Source: Siphonodentalium dalli
Taxonomy: Eukaryota; Mollusca; Scaphopoda; Gadilida; Siphonodentaliidae
NCBI GenBank assembly: GCA_032622095.1
Contig: CP136063.1
Span: 183,687,956 to 183,751,955 of the forward strand
Length of the DNA: 64,000 nt
Direction: 5' to 3'
In this document: positions 36,571-50,098 of the stretch, one piece after another
Numbering within the stretch: position 1 is the stretch's first letter
How the letters are laid out: each line of letters opens with the position of its first letter
Made by a program: the position numbers and the translations under genes
The notes under the pieces: model-generated
What the model saw: only the letters and a program-made list of their open reading frames with translations
Databases searched by the model: none
Told to the model about the DNA's origin: nothing

Positions 36571-37720
36571 ATAGTTTATATATAGCTGTTAATATGGTTA
36601 TGGCACGATATCCCGGTACTCACATCAAGTTTGTCATCGGAGAAAGAACTGAACGAAAAGCTGCTGTCCAAATTATCGTCACGCTTTAATCTCTTCTCTA
36701 ACTGGAAAAACGAAATTGAAGATGTTGTTTCAGGTATACATGTACATATGGCCAATCTGATGTTAACATGTCAGTTTATAACTGAATATGAAAAACCGTT
36801 AATCGCATCGTTCTAGGTAATCCGTGTATGTTTTTCAGACACACATGGTGCGCACACTCTAGCTGCATTATATCAGACTGCGTCAAACATCGTAACATCT
36901 CAGATCAGTACAGGCCAGAACTTAATACGATATACTGATTTATTTTCAAGCAACTGAAAGGAGTTATTCGGCCAGGAAATATGCCGGTCTTAGTCAGGGA
37001 ATAATAATTACCCCTTATTTTGCTACAATGATTATCAATCAAGTTCGATCTTTGTTTGTGTTTAGCAAGAGGTATGCCTAGACGGATTGCAGATTCCACT
37101 TCCATCAATGATGTAGAACATTCGTTAAACGAGCACGCACGTTTAAATGTCACAAACTCATGTTTTGTTTCGTTAAATAAAATGATCACATATTGTGTAG
37201 AATTGTACTTGAATCTCCAAATCTGACTATACCGAAAACATATGTATCAAGTCCGAGATGCCTTCTCTGGTAAGGGTTACCAGCATCATGTCGTCTACTT
37301 GAGTTGTGGCAGAACAGTCTATTCCCTGAATTTGAAGGTCATAATGTTGTTTTTCTAATTTCCGGAGTAGATCATCGATATATAACTTATATAGCAGGGC
37401 AGGCAAATGAGCACCTTGATTTGTTCCATGATGAACAGTGAACCATCTGGGTGTGACATGATTAAATATGACGAAGCATTGTATATTGGTAAGAAGTGAG
37501 CATAGACTTTGCCAAATTATTCCACTGATACCTCGTTTATAGAGTTTGTAGAGCAGACTGTTTGTCCAGATGCAATCAAATTCTTTTTGGGTATCGAGAA
37601 GACATGCAAATAACTTACTACCACGATCCTTTGTGAAGTTGACATATTCGTGAAAGAGGTAAGACATCATCATACAACGACCTCTCTGAAGCTCGTGCTG
37701 CAGGGACTGACAGCGATTAA
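36531..37720 (-). repeat. Monomer 29 (S, 1190 bp)
   Basis: Short type; open RT segment 37227-37760. Confidence 0.9.
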
Positions 37721-37760
37721 ATGAGTATATTTTGTATGCGGGTAAGTATGACTTTTTCAA
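37227..37760 (-). pseudogene. LINE RT core fragment, 177 codons
   Basis: Open, with two private changes: FDCIW in motif A and HYDLQ downstream of the YIDD block. Confidence 0.83.
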
Positions 37761-38910
37761 ATAGTTTATATATAGCTGTTAATATGGATATGGCACGATA
37801 TCCCGGTAGTCACATCAAGTTTATCATCGGAGAAAGAACTGAACGAAAAGCTGCTGTCCAAATTATCGTCACGCTTTAATCTCTTCTCTAACTGGAAAAA
37901 CGAAATTGAAGATGTTGTTTCAGGTATACATGTACATATGGCCAATCTGATGTTAACATGTCAGTTTATAACTGAATATGAAAAACCGTTAATCGCATCG
38001 TTCTAGGTAATCCGTGTATGTTTTTCAGACACACATGGTGCGCACACTCTAGCTGCATTATATCAGACTGCGTCAAACATCGTAACATCTCAGATCAGTA
38101 CAGGCCAGAACTTAATACGATATACTGATTTATTTTCAAGCAACTGAAAGGAGTTATTCGGCCAGGAAATATGCCGGTCTTAGTCAGGGAATAATAATTA
38201 CCCCTTATTTTGCTACAATGATATCAATCAAGTTCGATCTTTGTTTGTGTTTAGCAAGAGGTATGCCTAGACGGATTGCAGATTCCACTTCCATCAATGA
38301 TGTAGAGAATTCGTTAAACGAGCACGCACGTTTAAATGTCACAAACTCATGTTTTGTTTCGTTAAATAAAATGATCACATATTGTGTAGAATTGTACTTG
38401 AATCTCCAAATCTGACTATACCGAAAAGATATGTATCAAGTCCGAGATGCCTTCTCTGGTAAGGGTTACCAGCATCATGTCGTCTACTTGAGTTGTGGCA
38501 GAACAGTCTATTCCCTGAATTTGAAGGCCATAATGTTGTTTTTCTAATATCCGGAGTAGATCATCGATATATAACTTATATAGCAGGGCAGGCAAATTTA
38601 ATACCTTGATTTGTTCCATGGTGAACAGTGAACCATCTGGATGTGAGATGATCAAATATGACGAAGCATTGTATATTGGTAAGAAGTGAGCGTAGACTTT
38701 GCCAAGTTATTCCACTGATACCTCGTTTATGGAGTTTGTAGAGCAGACTGTTTGTCCAAATGCAATCACATTATTTTTGAGTATCGTGAAGACATGCAAA
38801 TAACTTACTACCACGGTCCTTTGTGAAGTTGACATATTCGTGAACGAGGTAAGACATCATCATACAACGACCTCTCTGAAACTCGTGCAGCAGGGACTGA
38901 CAGCGATTAA
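37721..38910 (-). repeat. Monomer 30 (S, 1190 bp)
   Basis: Short type. The RT segment has the aaatttaatacc insertion and motif A stop (38771), as in monomers 22 and 27. Confidence 0.9.
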
Positions 38911-40175
38911 ATGAGTATATTGTTTTGTATGCGGGTAAGTATGACTTTTTCAAATTGTTTATATATAGCTGTTAATATGGTTATGGCACGATATTTATCA
39001 GTTATCCTTTGCTTTATTTTCGCCTTTATGAAGTTTGATCATCAAACCTCGTCTGGAGTCCCGGTACTCACATCAAGTTTGTCATCGGAGAAAGAGAAAG
39101 AACCGAACGAAAAGCTGCTGTCCAAATTGTCGTCACGCTTTAATCTCTTCTGTAACTGGAAAAAACGAAATTGAAGATGTTGTTTCAGGTATACATGTAA
39201 ATATGGCCAATGTGGTGTTAACATGTCAGTATATAACTGAATATGAAAAACCGTTAATCGCATCGTTCTAGGAAACCCGTGTATGTTATTCAGACACATA
39301 TGGTGCGCACACTCTAGCTGCATTATATCAGACTGCGTCAAACATCGTAACATCTCAGATCAGTACAGGCCAGAACTTAATACGATATACTGATTTATTT
39401 TCAAGCAACTGAAAGGAGTTATTCGGCCAGGAAATATGCTGGTCTTAGTCAGGGAATAATAATTACCCCTTATTTTGCTACAATGATTATCAATCAAGTT
39501 CGATCTTTGTTTGTGTTTAGCAAGAGGTATGCCAAGACGGATTGCATATTCCACTTCCATCAATGATGTAGATAATTCGTTAAACGAGCACGCACGTTTA
39601 CATGTCACAAACTCATGTTTTGTTTCGTTAAATAAAATGATCACATATTGTGTAGAATTGTACTTGAATCTCCAAATCTGACTATACCGAAAACATATGT
39701 ATCAAGTCCGAGATGCCTTCTCTGGTAAGGGTTACCAGCATCATGTCGTCTACTTGAGTTGTGGCAGAACAGTCTATTCTCTGAATTTGAAGGCCATAAT
39801 GTTGTTTTTCTAATTTCCGGAGTAGATCATCGATATATAACTTATATAGCAGGGCAGGCAAATTAGCACCTTGATTTGTTCCATGATGAACAGTGAACCA
39901 TCTGGGTGTGACATGATTAAATATGACGAAGCATTGTATATTGGTAAGAAGTGAGCATAGACTTTGCCAAATTATTCCACTGATACCTCGTTTATAGAGT
40001 TTGTAGAGCAGACTGTTTGTCCAGACGCAATCAAATTCTTTTTGGGTATCGAGAAGACATGCAAATAACTTACTACCACGATCCTTTGTGAAGTTGACAT
40101 ATTCGTGAAAGAGGTAAGACATCATCATACAACGACCTCTCTGAAGCTCGTGCTGCAGGGACTGACAGCGATTGA
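38911..40175 (-). repeat. Monomer 31 (L, 1265 bp)
   Basis: Copy of monomer 28 at +3645; open RT segment 39682-40215. Confidence 0.9.
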
Positions 40176-40215
40176 ATGAGTATATTTTGTATGCGGGTAA
40201 GTATGACTTTTTCAA
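39682..40215 (-). pseudogene. LINE RT core fragment, 177 codons
   Basis: Partner of 36037-36570 (QIQRIDC) with a further N in GTNQGANLP. Confidence 0.83.
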
Positions 40216-41365
40216 ATAGTTTATATATAGCTGTTAATATGGTTATGGCACGATATCCCGGTACTCACATCAAGTTTGTCATCGGAGAAAGAACTGAACG
40301 AAAAGCTGCTGTCCAAATTATCGTCACGCTTTAATCTCTTCTCTAACTGGAAAAACGAATTTGAAGATGTTGTTTCAGGTATACATGTACATATGGCCAA
40401 TCTGATGTTAACATGTCAGTTTATAACTGAATATGAAAAACCGTTAATCGCATCGTTCTAGGTAATCCGTGTATGTTTTTCAGACACACATGGTGCGCAC
40501 ACTCTAGCTGCATTATATCAGACTGCGTCAAACATCGTAACATCTCAGATCAGTACAGGCCAGAACTTAATACGATATACTGATTTATTTTCAAGCAACT
40601 GAAAGGAGTTATTCGGCCAGGAAATATGCCGGTCTTAGTCAGGGAATAATAATTACCCCTTATTTTGCTACAATGATTATCAATCAAGTTCGATCTTTGT
40701 TTGTGTCTAGCAAGAGGTATGCCTAGACGGATTGCAGATTCCACTTCCATCAATGATGTAGAACATTCGTTAAACGAGCACGCACGTTTAAATGTCACAA
40801 ACTCATGTTTTGTTTCGTTAAATAATATGATCACATATTGTGTAGAATTGTACTTGAATCTCCAAATCTGACTATACCGAAAAGATATGTATCAAGTCCG
40901 AGATGCCTTCTCTGGTAAGGGTTACCAGCATCATGTCGTCTACTTGAGTTGTGGCAGAACAGTCTATTCCCTGAATTTGAAGGCCATAATGTTGTTTTTC
41001 TAATTTCCGGAGTAGATCATCGATATATAACTTATATAGCAGGGCAGGCAAATTAATACCTTGATTTGTTCCATGGTGAACAGTGAACCATCTGGATGTG
41101 AGATGATCAAATATGACGAAGCATTGTATATTGGTAAGAAGTGAGCGTAGACTTTGCCAAATTATTCCACTGATACCTCGTTTATGGAGTTTGTAGAGCA
41201 GACTGTTTGTCCAAATGCAATCACATTATTTTTGAGTATCGTGAAGACATGCAAATAACTTACTACCACGGTCCTTTGTGAAGTTGACATATTCGTGAAC
41301 AAGGTAAGACATCATCATACAACGACCTCTCTGAAACTCGTGCAGCAGGGACTGACAGCGATTAA
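40176..41365 (-). repeat. Monomer 32 (S, 1190 bp)
   Basis: Matches monomer 29 at +3645 up to about 40870, then switches to an L-associated RT segment with stop at 41226. Confidence 0.9.
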
Positions 41366-42630
41366 ATGAGTATATTGTTTTGTATGCGGGTAAGTATGAC
41401 TTTTTCAAATTGTTTATATATAGCTGTTAATATGGTTATGGCACGATATTTATCAGTTATCCTTTGCTTTATTTTCGCCTTTATGAAGTTTGATCATCAA
41501 ACCTCGTCTGGAGTCCCGGTACTCACATCAAGTTTGTCATCGGAGAAAGAGAAAGAACCGAACGAAAAGCTGCTGTCCAAATTGTCGTCACGCTTTAATC
41601 TCTTCTGTAACTGGAAAAAACGAAATTGAAGATGTTGTTTCAGGTATACATGTACATATGGCCAATGTGATGTTAACATGTCAGTATATAACTGAATATG
41701 AAAAACCGTTAATCGCATCGTTCTAGGAAACCCGTGTATGTTATTCAGACACATATGGTGCGCACACTCTAGCTGCATTATATCAGACTGCGTCAAACAT
41801 CGTAACATCTCAGATCAGTACAGGCCAGAACTTAATACGATATACTGATTTATTTTCAAGCAACTGAAAGGAGTTATTCGGCCAGGAAATATGCTGGTCT
41901 TAGTCAGGGAATAATAATTACCCCTTATTTTGCTACAATGATTATCAATCAAGCTCAATCTTTGTTTGTGTTTAGCAAGAGGTATGCCAAGACGGATTGC
42001 AGATTCCACTTCCATCAATGATGTAGATAATTCGTTAAACGAGCACGCACGTTTACATGTCACAAATTCATGTTTTGTTTCGTTAAATAAAATGATCACA
42101 TATTGTGTAGAATTGTACTTGAATCTACAAATCTGACTATACCGAAAACATATGTATCAAGTCCGAGATGCCTTCTCTGGTAAGGGTTACCAGCATCATG
42201 TCGTCTACTTGAGTTGTGGCAGAACAGTCTATTCCCTGAATTTGAAGGCCATAATGTTGTTTTTCTAATTTCCGGAGTAGATCATCGATATATAACTGAT
42301 ATAGCAGGGCAGGCAAATGAACACCTTGATTTGTTCCATGATGAACAGTGAACCATCTGGGTGTGACATGATTAAATATGACGAAGCATTGTATATTGGT
42401 AAGAAGTGAGCATAGACTTTGCCAAATTATTCCACTGATACCTCGTTTATAGAGTTTGTAGAGCAGACTGTTTGTCCAGACGCAATCAAATTCTTTTTGG
42501 GTATCGAGAAGACATGCAAATAACTTACTACCACGATCCTTTGTGAAGTTGACATATTCGTGAAAGAGGTAAGACATCATCATACAACGACCTCTCTGAA
42601 GCTCGTGCTGCAGGGACTGACAGCGATTAA
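41366..42630 (-). repeat. Monomer 33 (L, 1265 bp)
   Basis: Long type; open RT segment 42137-42670. Confidence 0.9.
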
Positions 42631-42670
42631 ATGAGTATATTTTGTATGCGGGTAAGTATGACTTTTTCAA
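42137..42670 (-). pseudogene. LINE RT core fragment, 177 codons
   Basis: Open, with V in QGVHLP and Q in LLYQLYIDD. Confidence 0.83.
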
Positions 42671-43817
42671 ATAGTTTATATATAGCTGTTAATATGGTTA
42701 TGGCACGATATCCCGGTACTCACATCAAGTTTGTCATCGGAGAAAGAACTGAACGAAAAGCTGCTGTCCAAATTATCGTCACGCTTTAATCTCTTCTCTA
42801 ACTGGAAAAAACGAAATTGAAGATGTTGTTTCAGGTATACATGTACATATGGCCAATCTGATGTTAACATGTCAGTTTATAACTGAATATGAAAAACCGT
42901 TAATCGCATCGTTCTAGGTAATCCGTGTATGTTTTTCAGACACATGTGGTGTGCACACTCTAGCTGCATTATACCAGACTGCGACAAACATCGTAACATC
43001 TCAGATCAGTACAGGCCAGAACTTAATACGATATACTGATTTATTTTCAAGCAACAGAAAGGAGTTTTTCGGCCAGGAAATATGCCGGTCTTAGTCAGGG
43101 AATAATAATTACCCCTTATTTTGCTACAATGATTATCAAGTACGATCTTTGTTTGTGTTTAGCAAGAGGTATGCCTAGACGGATTGCAGATTCCACTTCC
43201 ATCAATGATGTAGAGAATTCGTTAAACGAGCACGCACGTTTAAATGTCACAAACTCATGTTTTGTTTCGTTAAATAAAATGATCACATATTGTGTATAAT
43301 TGTACTTGAATCTCCAAATCTGACTATACCGAAAAGATATGTATCAAGTCCGAGATGCCTTCTCTGGTAAGGGTTACCAGCATCATGTCGTCTACTTGAG
43401 TTGTGGCAGAGCAGTCTATTCCCTGAATTTGAAGGCCATAATGTTGTTTTTCTAATTTCCGGAGTAGATCATCGATATATAACTTATATAGCAGGGCAGG
43501 CAAATTAATACCTTGATTTGTTCCATGGTGAACAGTGAACCATCTGGATGTGAGATGATCAAATATGACGAAGCATTGTATATTGGTAAGAAGTGAGCGT
43601 AGACTTTGCCAAATTATTCCACTGATACCTGGTTTATGGAGTTTGTAGAGCAGACTGTTTGTCCAAATGCAATCACATTATTTTTGAGTATCGTGAAGAC
43701 ATGCAAATAACTTACTACCACGGTCCTTTGTGAAGTTGACATATTCGTGAACGAGGTAAGACATCATCATATAACGACCTCTCTGAAACTCGTGCAGCAG
43801 GGACTGACAGCGATTAA
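42631..43817 (-). repeat. Monomer 34 (S, 1187 bp)
   Basis: Short type, unusual among S units in having six A's in the aaaaaacg run. RT stop at 43678. Confidence 0.9.
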
Positions 43818-45072
43818 ATGAGTATATTGTTTTGTATGCGGGTATGTATGACTTTTTCAAATAGTTTATATATTGCTGTTAATATTGTTATGGCACGATA
43901 TTTATCAGTTATCCTTTGCTTTATTTTCGCCTTTATGAAGATTGATCATCAAACCTCGTCTGGAGTCCCGGTACTCACATCAAGTTTGTCATCGGAGAAA
44001 GAACTGAACGAAAAGCTGCTGTCCAAATTATCGTCACGCTTTAATCTCTTCTCTAACTGGAAAAAACGAAATTGAAGATGTTGTTTCAGGTATACATGTA
44101 CATATGGCCAATGTGATGTTGACATGTCAGTATATAACTGAATATGAAAAACCGTTAATCGCATCGTTCTAGGTAACCCGTGTATGTTTTTTCAGATACA
44201 TATGGTGCGCACACTCTAGCTGCATTATATCAGACTGCGACAAACATCGTATCATCTCAGATCAGTACAGGCCAGAACTTAATACGATATACTGATTTAT
44301 TTTCAAGCAACTTGAAGGAGTTATTCGTCCAGGAAATATGCCGGTCTTAGTCAGGGAATAATAATTACCCCTTATTTTGCTACAATGATTATCAAGTACG
44401 ATCTTTGTTTGTGTTTAGCAAGAGGTATGCTAGACGGATTGCAGATTCCACTTCCATCAATGATGTATATAATTCGTTAAACGAGCACGCACGTTTACAT
44501 GTCACAAACTCATGTTCTGTTTCGTTAAATAATATGATCACATATTGTGTAGAATTGTACTTGAATCTCCAAATCTGACTGTACCGAAAACATATGTATC
44601 AAGTGCGAGATGCCTTCTCTGGTAAGGGTTACCAGCATCATGTCGTCTACTTGAGTTGTGGCAGAACAGTCTTTTCCCTGAATTTGAAGGCCATAATGTT
44701 GTTTTTCTAATTTCCGGAGTAGATCATCGATATATAACTTATATAGCAGGGCAGGCAAATTAATACCTTGATTTGTTCCACGGTGAACAGTGAACCATCT
44801 GGATGTGAGATGATAAAATATGACGAAGCATTGTATATTGGTAAGAAGTGAGCGTAGACTTTGTCAAATTATTCCACTGATACCTCGTTTATGGAGTTTG
44901 TAGAGCAGACGGTTTGTTCAGACGCAATCAAATTCTGTATGAGTATCGAGAAGACATGCAAATAACTTACTACCACGATCCTTTGTGAAGTTGACATATT
45001 CGTGAATGAGGTAAGACATCATCATACAACGACCTCTCTGAAACTCGTGCTGCAGGGACTGACAGCGATTAC
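43818..45072 (-). repeat. Monomer 35 (L, 1255 bp)
   Basis: First unit of the 2513-bp dimer. RT has W-to-TGA near 44869 and reads through the terminal TAG (44525-44758). Confidence 0.9.
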
Positions 45073-46330
45073 ATGAGTATATTGTTTTGTATGCGGGTAA
45101 GTATGACTTTTTCAAATAGTTTATATATAGCTGTTAATATGGTTATGGCACGATATTTATCAGTTATCCTTTGCTTTATTTTCGCCTTTATGAAGATTGA
45201 TCATCGAACCTCGTCTGGAGTCCCGATACTCACATCAAGTTTGTCATCGGAGAAAGAACTGAACGAAAAGCTGCTGTCCAATTCATCGTCACGCTTTAAT
45301 CTCTTCTGTAACTGGAAAAAACGAAATTGAAGATCTTGTTTCAGGTATACATGTACATATGGCCAATGTGATGTTGACATGTCACTTTATAACTGAATAT
45401 GAAAAACCGTTAATCGCATCGTTCTAGGTAACCCGTGTATGTTTTTCAGACACATATGGTGCGCACACTCTAGCTGCATTATATCAGACTGCGACAAACA
45501 TCGTAACATCTCAGATCAGTACAGGCCAGAACTTAATACAATATACTGATTTATTTTCAAGCAACTGAAAGGAGTTATTCGGCCAGGAAATATGCCGGTC
45601 TTAGTCAGGGAATAATAATTACCCCTTATTTTGCTACAATGATTATCTACCAATTACGATCTTTGTTTGTGTGTAGCAAGAGGTATGCTAGACGGATTGC
45701 AGATTCCACTTCCATCAATGATGTAGATAATTCGTTAAACGAGCACCCACGTTTACATGTCACAAACTCATGTCTTGTTTCGTTAAATAAAATAATCACA
45801 TATTGTGTAGAATTGTACTTGAATCTCCAAATCTGACCATACCAAAAAGATATGTATCAAGTCCGAGATGCCCTCTCCGTTAAGGGTTACCAGCATCATG
45901 TCGTCTACTTGAGTTGTGGCAGAACAGTCTATTCCCTGAATTTGAAGGCCATAATGTTGTTTTTCTAATTTCCGGAGTAGATCATCGATATATAACTTAT
46001 ATAGCAGGGCAGGCAAATTAGTATCTTGATTTGTTCCATGGTGAACAGTGAACCATCTGGATGCGAGATGATCAAATATGACGAAGAATTGTATATTGGT
46101 AAGAAGTGAGCGTAGACTTTGCCAAATTATTCCACTGATACCTCGTTTATGGAGTTTGTAGAGCAGACTGTTTGTCCAAATGCAATCAAGTTATTTTTGA
46201 GTATCGTGAAGACATGCAAATAACTTACTACCACGGTCATTTGTGAAGTTGACATATTCGTGAATGAGGTAAGACATCATCATACAACGACCTCTCTGAA
46301 ACTCGTGCTGAAGGGACTGACATCGATTAA
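45073..46330 (-). repeat. Monomer 36 (L, 1258 bp)
   Basis: Second unit of the dimer, with the attacatgag landmark. RT stop at 46191. The hairpin near 45878 is disrupted to ccgttaaggg. Confidence 0.9.
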
Positions 46331-47585
46331 ATGAGTATATTGTTTTGTATGCGGGTATGTATGACTTTTTCAAATAGTTTATATATTGCTGTTAATATTG
46401 TTATGGCACGATATTTATCAGTTATCCTTTGCTTTATTTTCGCCTTTATGAAGATTGATCATCAAACCTCGTCTGGAGTCCCGGTACTCACATCAAGTTT
46501 GTCATCGGAGAAAGAACTGAACGAAAAGCTGCTGTCCAAATTATCGTCACGCTTTAATCTCTTCTCTAACTGGAAAAAACGAAATTGAAGATGTTGTTTC
46601 AGGTATACATGTACATATGGCCAATGTGATGTTAACATGTCAGTATATAACTGAATATGAAAAACCGTTAATCGCATCGTTCTAGGTAACCCGTGTATGT
46701 TTTTTCAGATACATATGGTGCGCACACTCTAGCTGCATTATATCAGACTGCGACAAACATCGTATCATCTCAGATCAGTACAGGCCAGAACTTAATACGA
46801 TATACTGATTTATTTTCAAGCAACTTGAAGGAGTTATTCGTCCAGGAAATATGCCGGTCTTAGTCAGGGAATAATAATTACCCCTTATTTTGCTACAATG
46901 ATTATCAAGTACGATCTTTGTTTGTGTTTAGCAAGAGGTATGCTAGACGGATTGCAGATTCCACTTCCATCAATGATGTATAGAATTCGTTAAACGAGCA
47001 CGCACGTTTACATGTCACAAACTCATGTTCTGTTTCGTTAAATATAATGATCACATATTGTGTAGAATTGTACTTGAATCTCCAAATCTGACTGTACCGA
47101 AAACATAAGTTTCAAGTGCGAGATGCCTTCTCTGGTAAGGGTTACCAGCATCATGTCGTCTACTTGAGTTGTGGCAGAACAGTCTTTTCCCTGAATTCGA
47201 AGGCCATAATGTTGTTTTTCTAATTTCCGGAGTAGATCATCGATATATAACTTATATAGCAGGGCAGGCAAATTAATACCTTAATTTGTTCCATGGTGAA
47301 CAGTGAACCATCTGGATGTGAGATGATAAAATATGACGAAGCATTGTATATTGGTAAGAAGTGAGCGTAGACTTTGTCAAATTATTCCACTGATACCTCG
47401 TTTATGGAGTTTGTAGAGCAGACGGTTTGTTCAGACGCAATCAAATTATGTATGAGTATCGAGAAGACATGCAAATAACTTACTACCACGATCCTTTGTG
47501 AAGTTGACATATTCGTGAATGAGGTAAGACATCATCATACAACGACCTCTCTGAAACTCGTGCTGCAGGGACTGACAGCGATTAC
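46331..47585 (-). repeat. Monomer 37 (L, 1255 bp)
   Basis: Copy of monomer 35 at +2513. Confidence 0.9.
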
Positions 47586-48843
47586 ATGAGTATATTGTTT
47601 TGTATGCGGGTAAGTATGACTTTTTCAAATAGTTTATATATAGCTGTTAATATGGTTATGGCACGATATTTATCAGTTATCCTTTGCTTTATTTTCGCCT
47701 TTATGAAGATTGATCATCGAACCTCGTCTGGAGTCCCGATACTCACATCAAGTTTGTCATCGGAGAAAGAACTGAACGAAAAGCTGCTGTCCAATTCATC
47801 GTCACGCTTTAATCTCTTCTGTAACTGGAAAAAACGAAATTGAAGATCTTGTTTCAGGTATACATGTACATATGGCCAATGTGATGTTGACATGTCACTT
47901 TATAACTGAATATGAAAAACCGTTAATCGCATCGTTCTAGGTAACCCGTGTATGTTTTTCAGACACATATGGTGCGCACACTCTAGCTGCATTATATCAG
48001 ACTGCGACAAACATCGTAACATCTCAGATCAGTACAGGCCAGAACTTAATACAATATACTGATTTATTTTCAAGCAACTGAAAGGAGTTATTCGGCCAGG
48101 AAATATGCCGGTCTTAGTCAGGGAATAATAATTACCCCTTATTTTGCTACAATGATTATCTACCAATTACGATCTTTGTTTGTGTGTAGCAAGAGGTATG
48201 CTAGACGGATTGCAGATTCCACTTCCATCAATGATGTAGATAATTCGTTAAACGAGCACCCACGTTTACATGTCACAAACTCATGTCTTGTTTCGTTAAA
48301 TAAAATAATCACATATTGTGTAGAATTGTACTTGAATCTCCAAATCTGACCATACCAAAAAGATATGTATCAAGTCCGAGATGCCCTCTCCGTTAAGGGT
48401 TACCAGCATCATGTCGTCTACTTGAGTTGTGGCAGAACAGTCTATTCCCTGAATTTGAAGGCCATAATGTTGTTTTTCTAATTTCCGGAGTAGATCATCG
48501 ATATATAACTTATATAGCAGGGCAGGCAAATTAGTATCTTGATTTGTTCCATGGTGAACAGTGAACCATCTGGATGCGAGATGATCAAATATGACGAAGA
48601 ATTGTATATTGGTAAGAAGTGAGCGTAGACTTTGCCAAATTATTCCACTGATACCTCGTTTATGGAGTTTGTAGAGCAGACTGTTTGTCCAAATGCAATC
48701 AAGTTATTTTTGAGTATCGTGAAGACATGCAAATAACTTACTACCACGGTCATTTGTGAAGTTGACATATTCGTGAATGAGGTAAGACATCATCATACAA
48801 CGACCTCTCTGAAACTCGTGCTGAAGGGACTGACATCGATTAA
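47586..48843 (-). repeat. Monomer 38 (L, 1258 bp)
   Basis: Copy of monomer 36 at +2513. Confidence 0.9.
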
Positions 48844-49800
48844 ATGAGTATATTGTTTTGTATGCGGGTATGTATGACTTTTTCAAATAGTTTTTATATT
48901 GCTGTTAATATTGTTATGGCACGATATTTATCAGTTATCCTTTGCTTTATTTTCGCCTTTATGAAGATTGATCATCAAACCTCGTCTGGAGTCCCGGTAC
49001 TCACATCAAGTTTGTCATCGGAGAAAGAACTGAACGAAAAGCTGCTGTCCAAATTATCGTCACGCTTTAATCTCTTCTCTAACTGGAAAAAACGAAATTG
49101 AAGATGTTGTTTCAGGTATACATGTACATATGGCCAATGTGATGTTAACATGTCAGTATATAACTGAATATGAAAAACCGTTAATCGCATCGTTCTAGGT
49201 AACCCGTGTATGTTTTTTCAGATACATATGGTGCGCACACTCTAGCTGCATTATATCAGACTGCGACAAACATCGTATCATCTCAGATCAGTACAGGCCA
49301 GAACTTAATACGATATACTGATTTATTTTCAAGCAACTTGAAGGAGTTATTCGTCCAGGAAATATGCCGGTCTTAGTCAGGGAATAATAATTACCCCTTA
49401 TTTTGCTACAATGATTATCAAGTACGATCTTTGTTTGTGTTTAGCAAGAGGTATGCTAGACGGATTGCAGATTCCACTTCCATCAATGATGTATAGAATT
49501 CGTTAAACGAGCACGCACGTTTACATGTCACAAACTCATGTTCTGTTTCGTTAAATAATATGATCACATATTGTGTAGAATTGTACTTGAATCTCCAAAT
49601 CTGACTGTACCGAAAACATAAGTTTCAAGTGCGAGATGCCTTCTCTGGTAAGGGTTACCAGCATCATGTCGTCTACTTGAGTTGTGGCAGAACAGTCTTT
49701 TCCCTGAATTCGAAGGCCATAATGTTGTTTTTCTAATTTCCGGAGTAGATCATCGATATATAACTTATATAGCAGGGCAGGCAAATTAATACCTTGATTT
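48844..49800. repeat. 2513-bp L-L dimer, partial copy 3
   Basis: Shares the copy 2 variants up to about 49800. Monomer 40, which follows, belongs to the same attacatg class but is more divergent. Confidence 0.8.
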
Positions 49801-50098
49801 GTTCCATGGTGAACAGTGAACCATCTGGATGTGAGATGATCAAATATGACGAAGCATTGTATATTGGTGAGAAGTGAGCGTAGACTTTGTCAAATTATTC
49901 CACTGATACCTCGTTTATGGAGTTTGTAGAGCAGACGGTTTGTTCAGACGCAATCAAATTCTTTATGAGTATCGAGAAGACATGCAAATAACTTACTACC
50001 ACGATCCTTTGTGAAGTTGACATATTCGTGAATGGGGTAAGTCATCATCATACAACGACCTCTCTGAAACTCGTGCTGCAGGGACTGACAGCGATTAC
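48844..50098 (-). repeat. Monomer 39 (L, 1255 bp)
   Basis: Third copy of the monomer 35 type. Similarity to the dimer fades after about 49800. Confidence 0.9.

Larger units (their letters stand above)
34573..38217. repeat. 3645-bp L-S-S block, copy 1
   Basis: Period of 1265+1190+1190 bp. It overlaps the end of the 6169-bp block, so the two duplications are successive events. Confidence 0.82.
38218..40870. repeat. 3645-bp block, copy 2 (incomplete)
   Basis: Matches copy 1 for about 2.65 kb. Beyond 40870 one S unit is missing and the next L unit aligns at +2455 instead of +3645. Confidence 0.8.
43818..46330. repeat. 2513-bp L-L dimer, copy 1
   Basis: Alternates an ATTAAATG-landmark unit (1255 bp) and an ATTACATG-landmark unit (1258 bp). 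Confidence 0.88.
46331..48843. repeat. 2513-bp L-L dimer, copy 2
   Basis: Same variants as copy 1, with a few private changes (acataagtttc near 47101, ttgaattcg near 47193) that are also in copy 3. Copies 2 and 3 are therefore closest. Confidence 0.88.
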
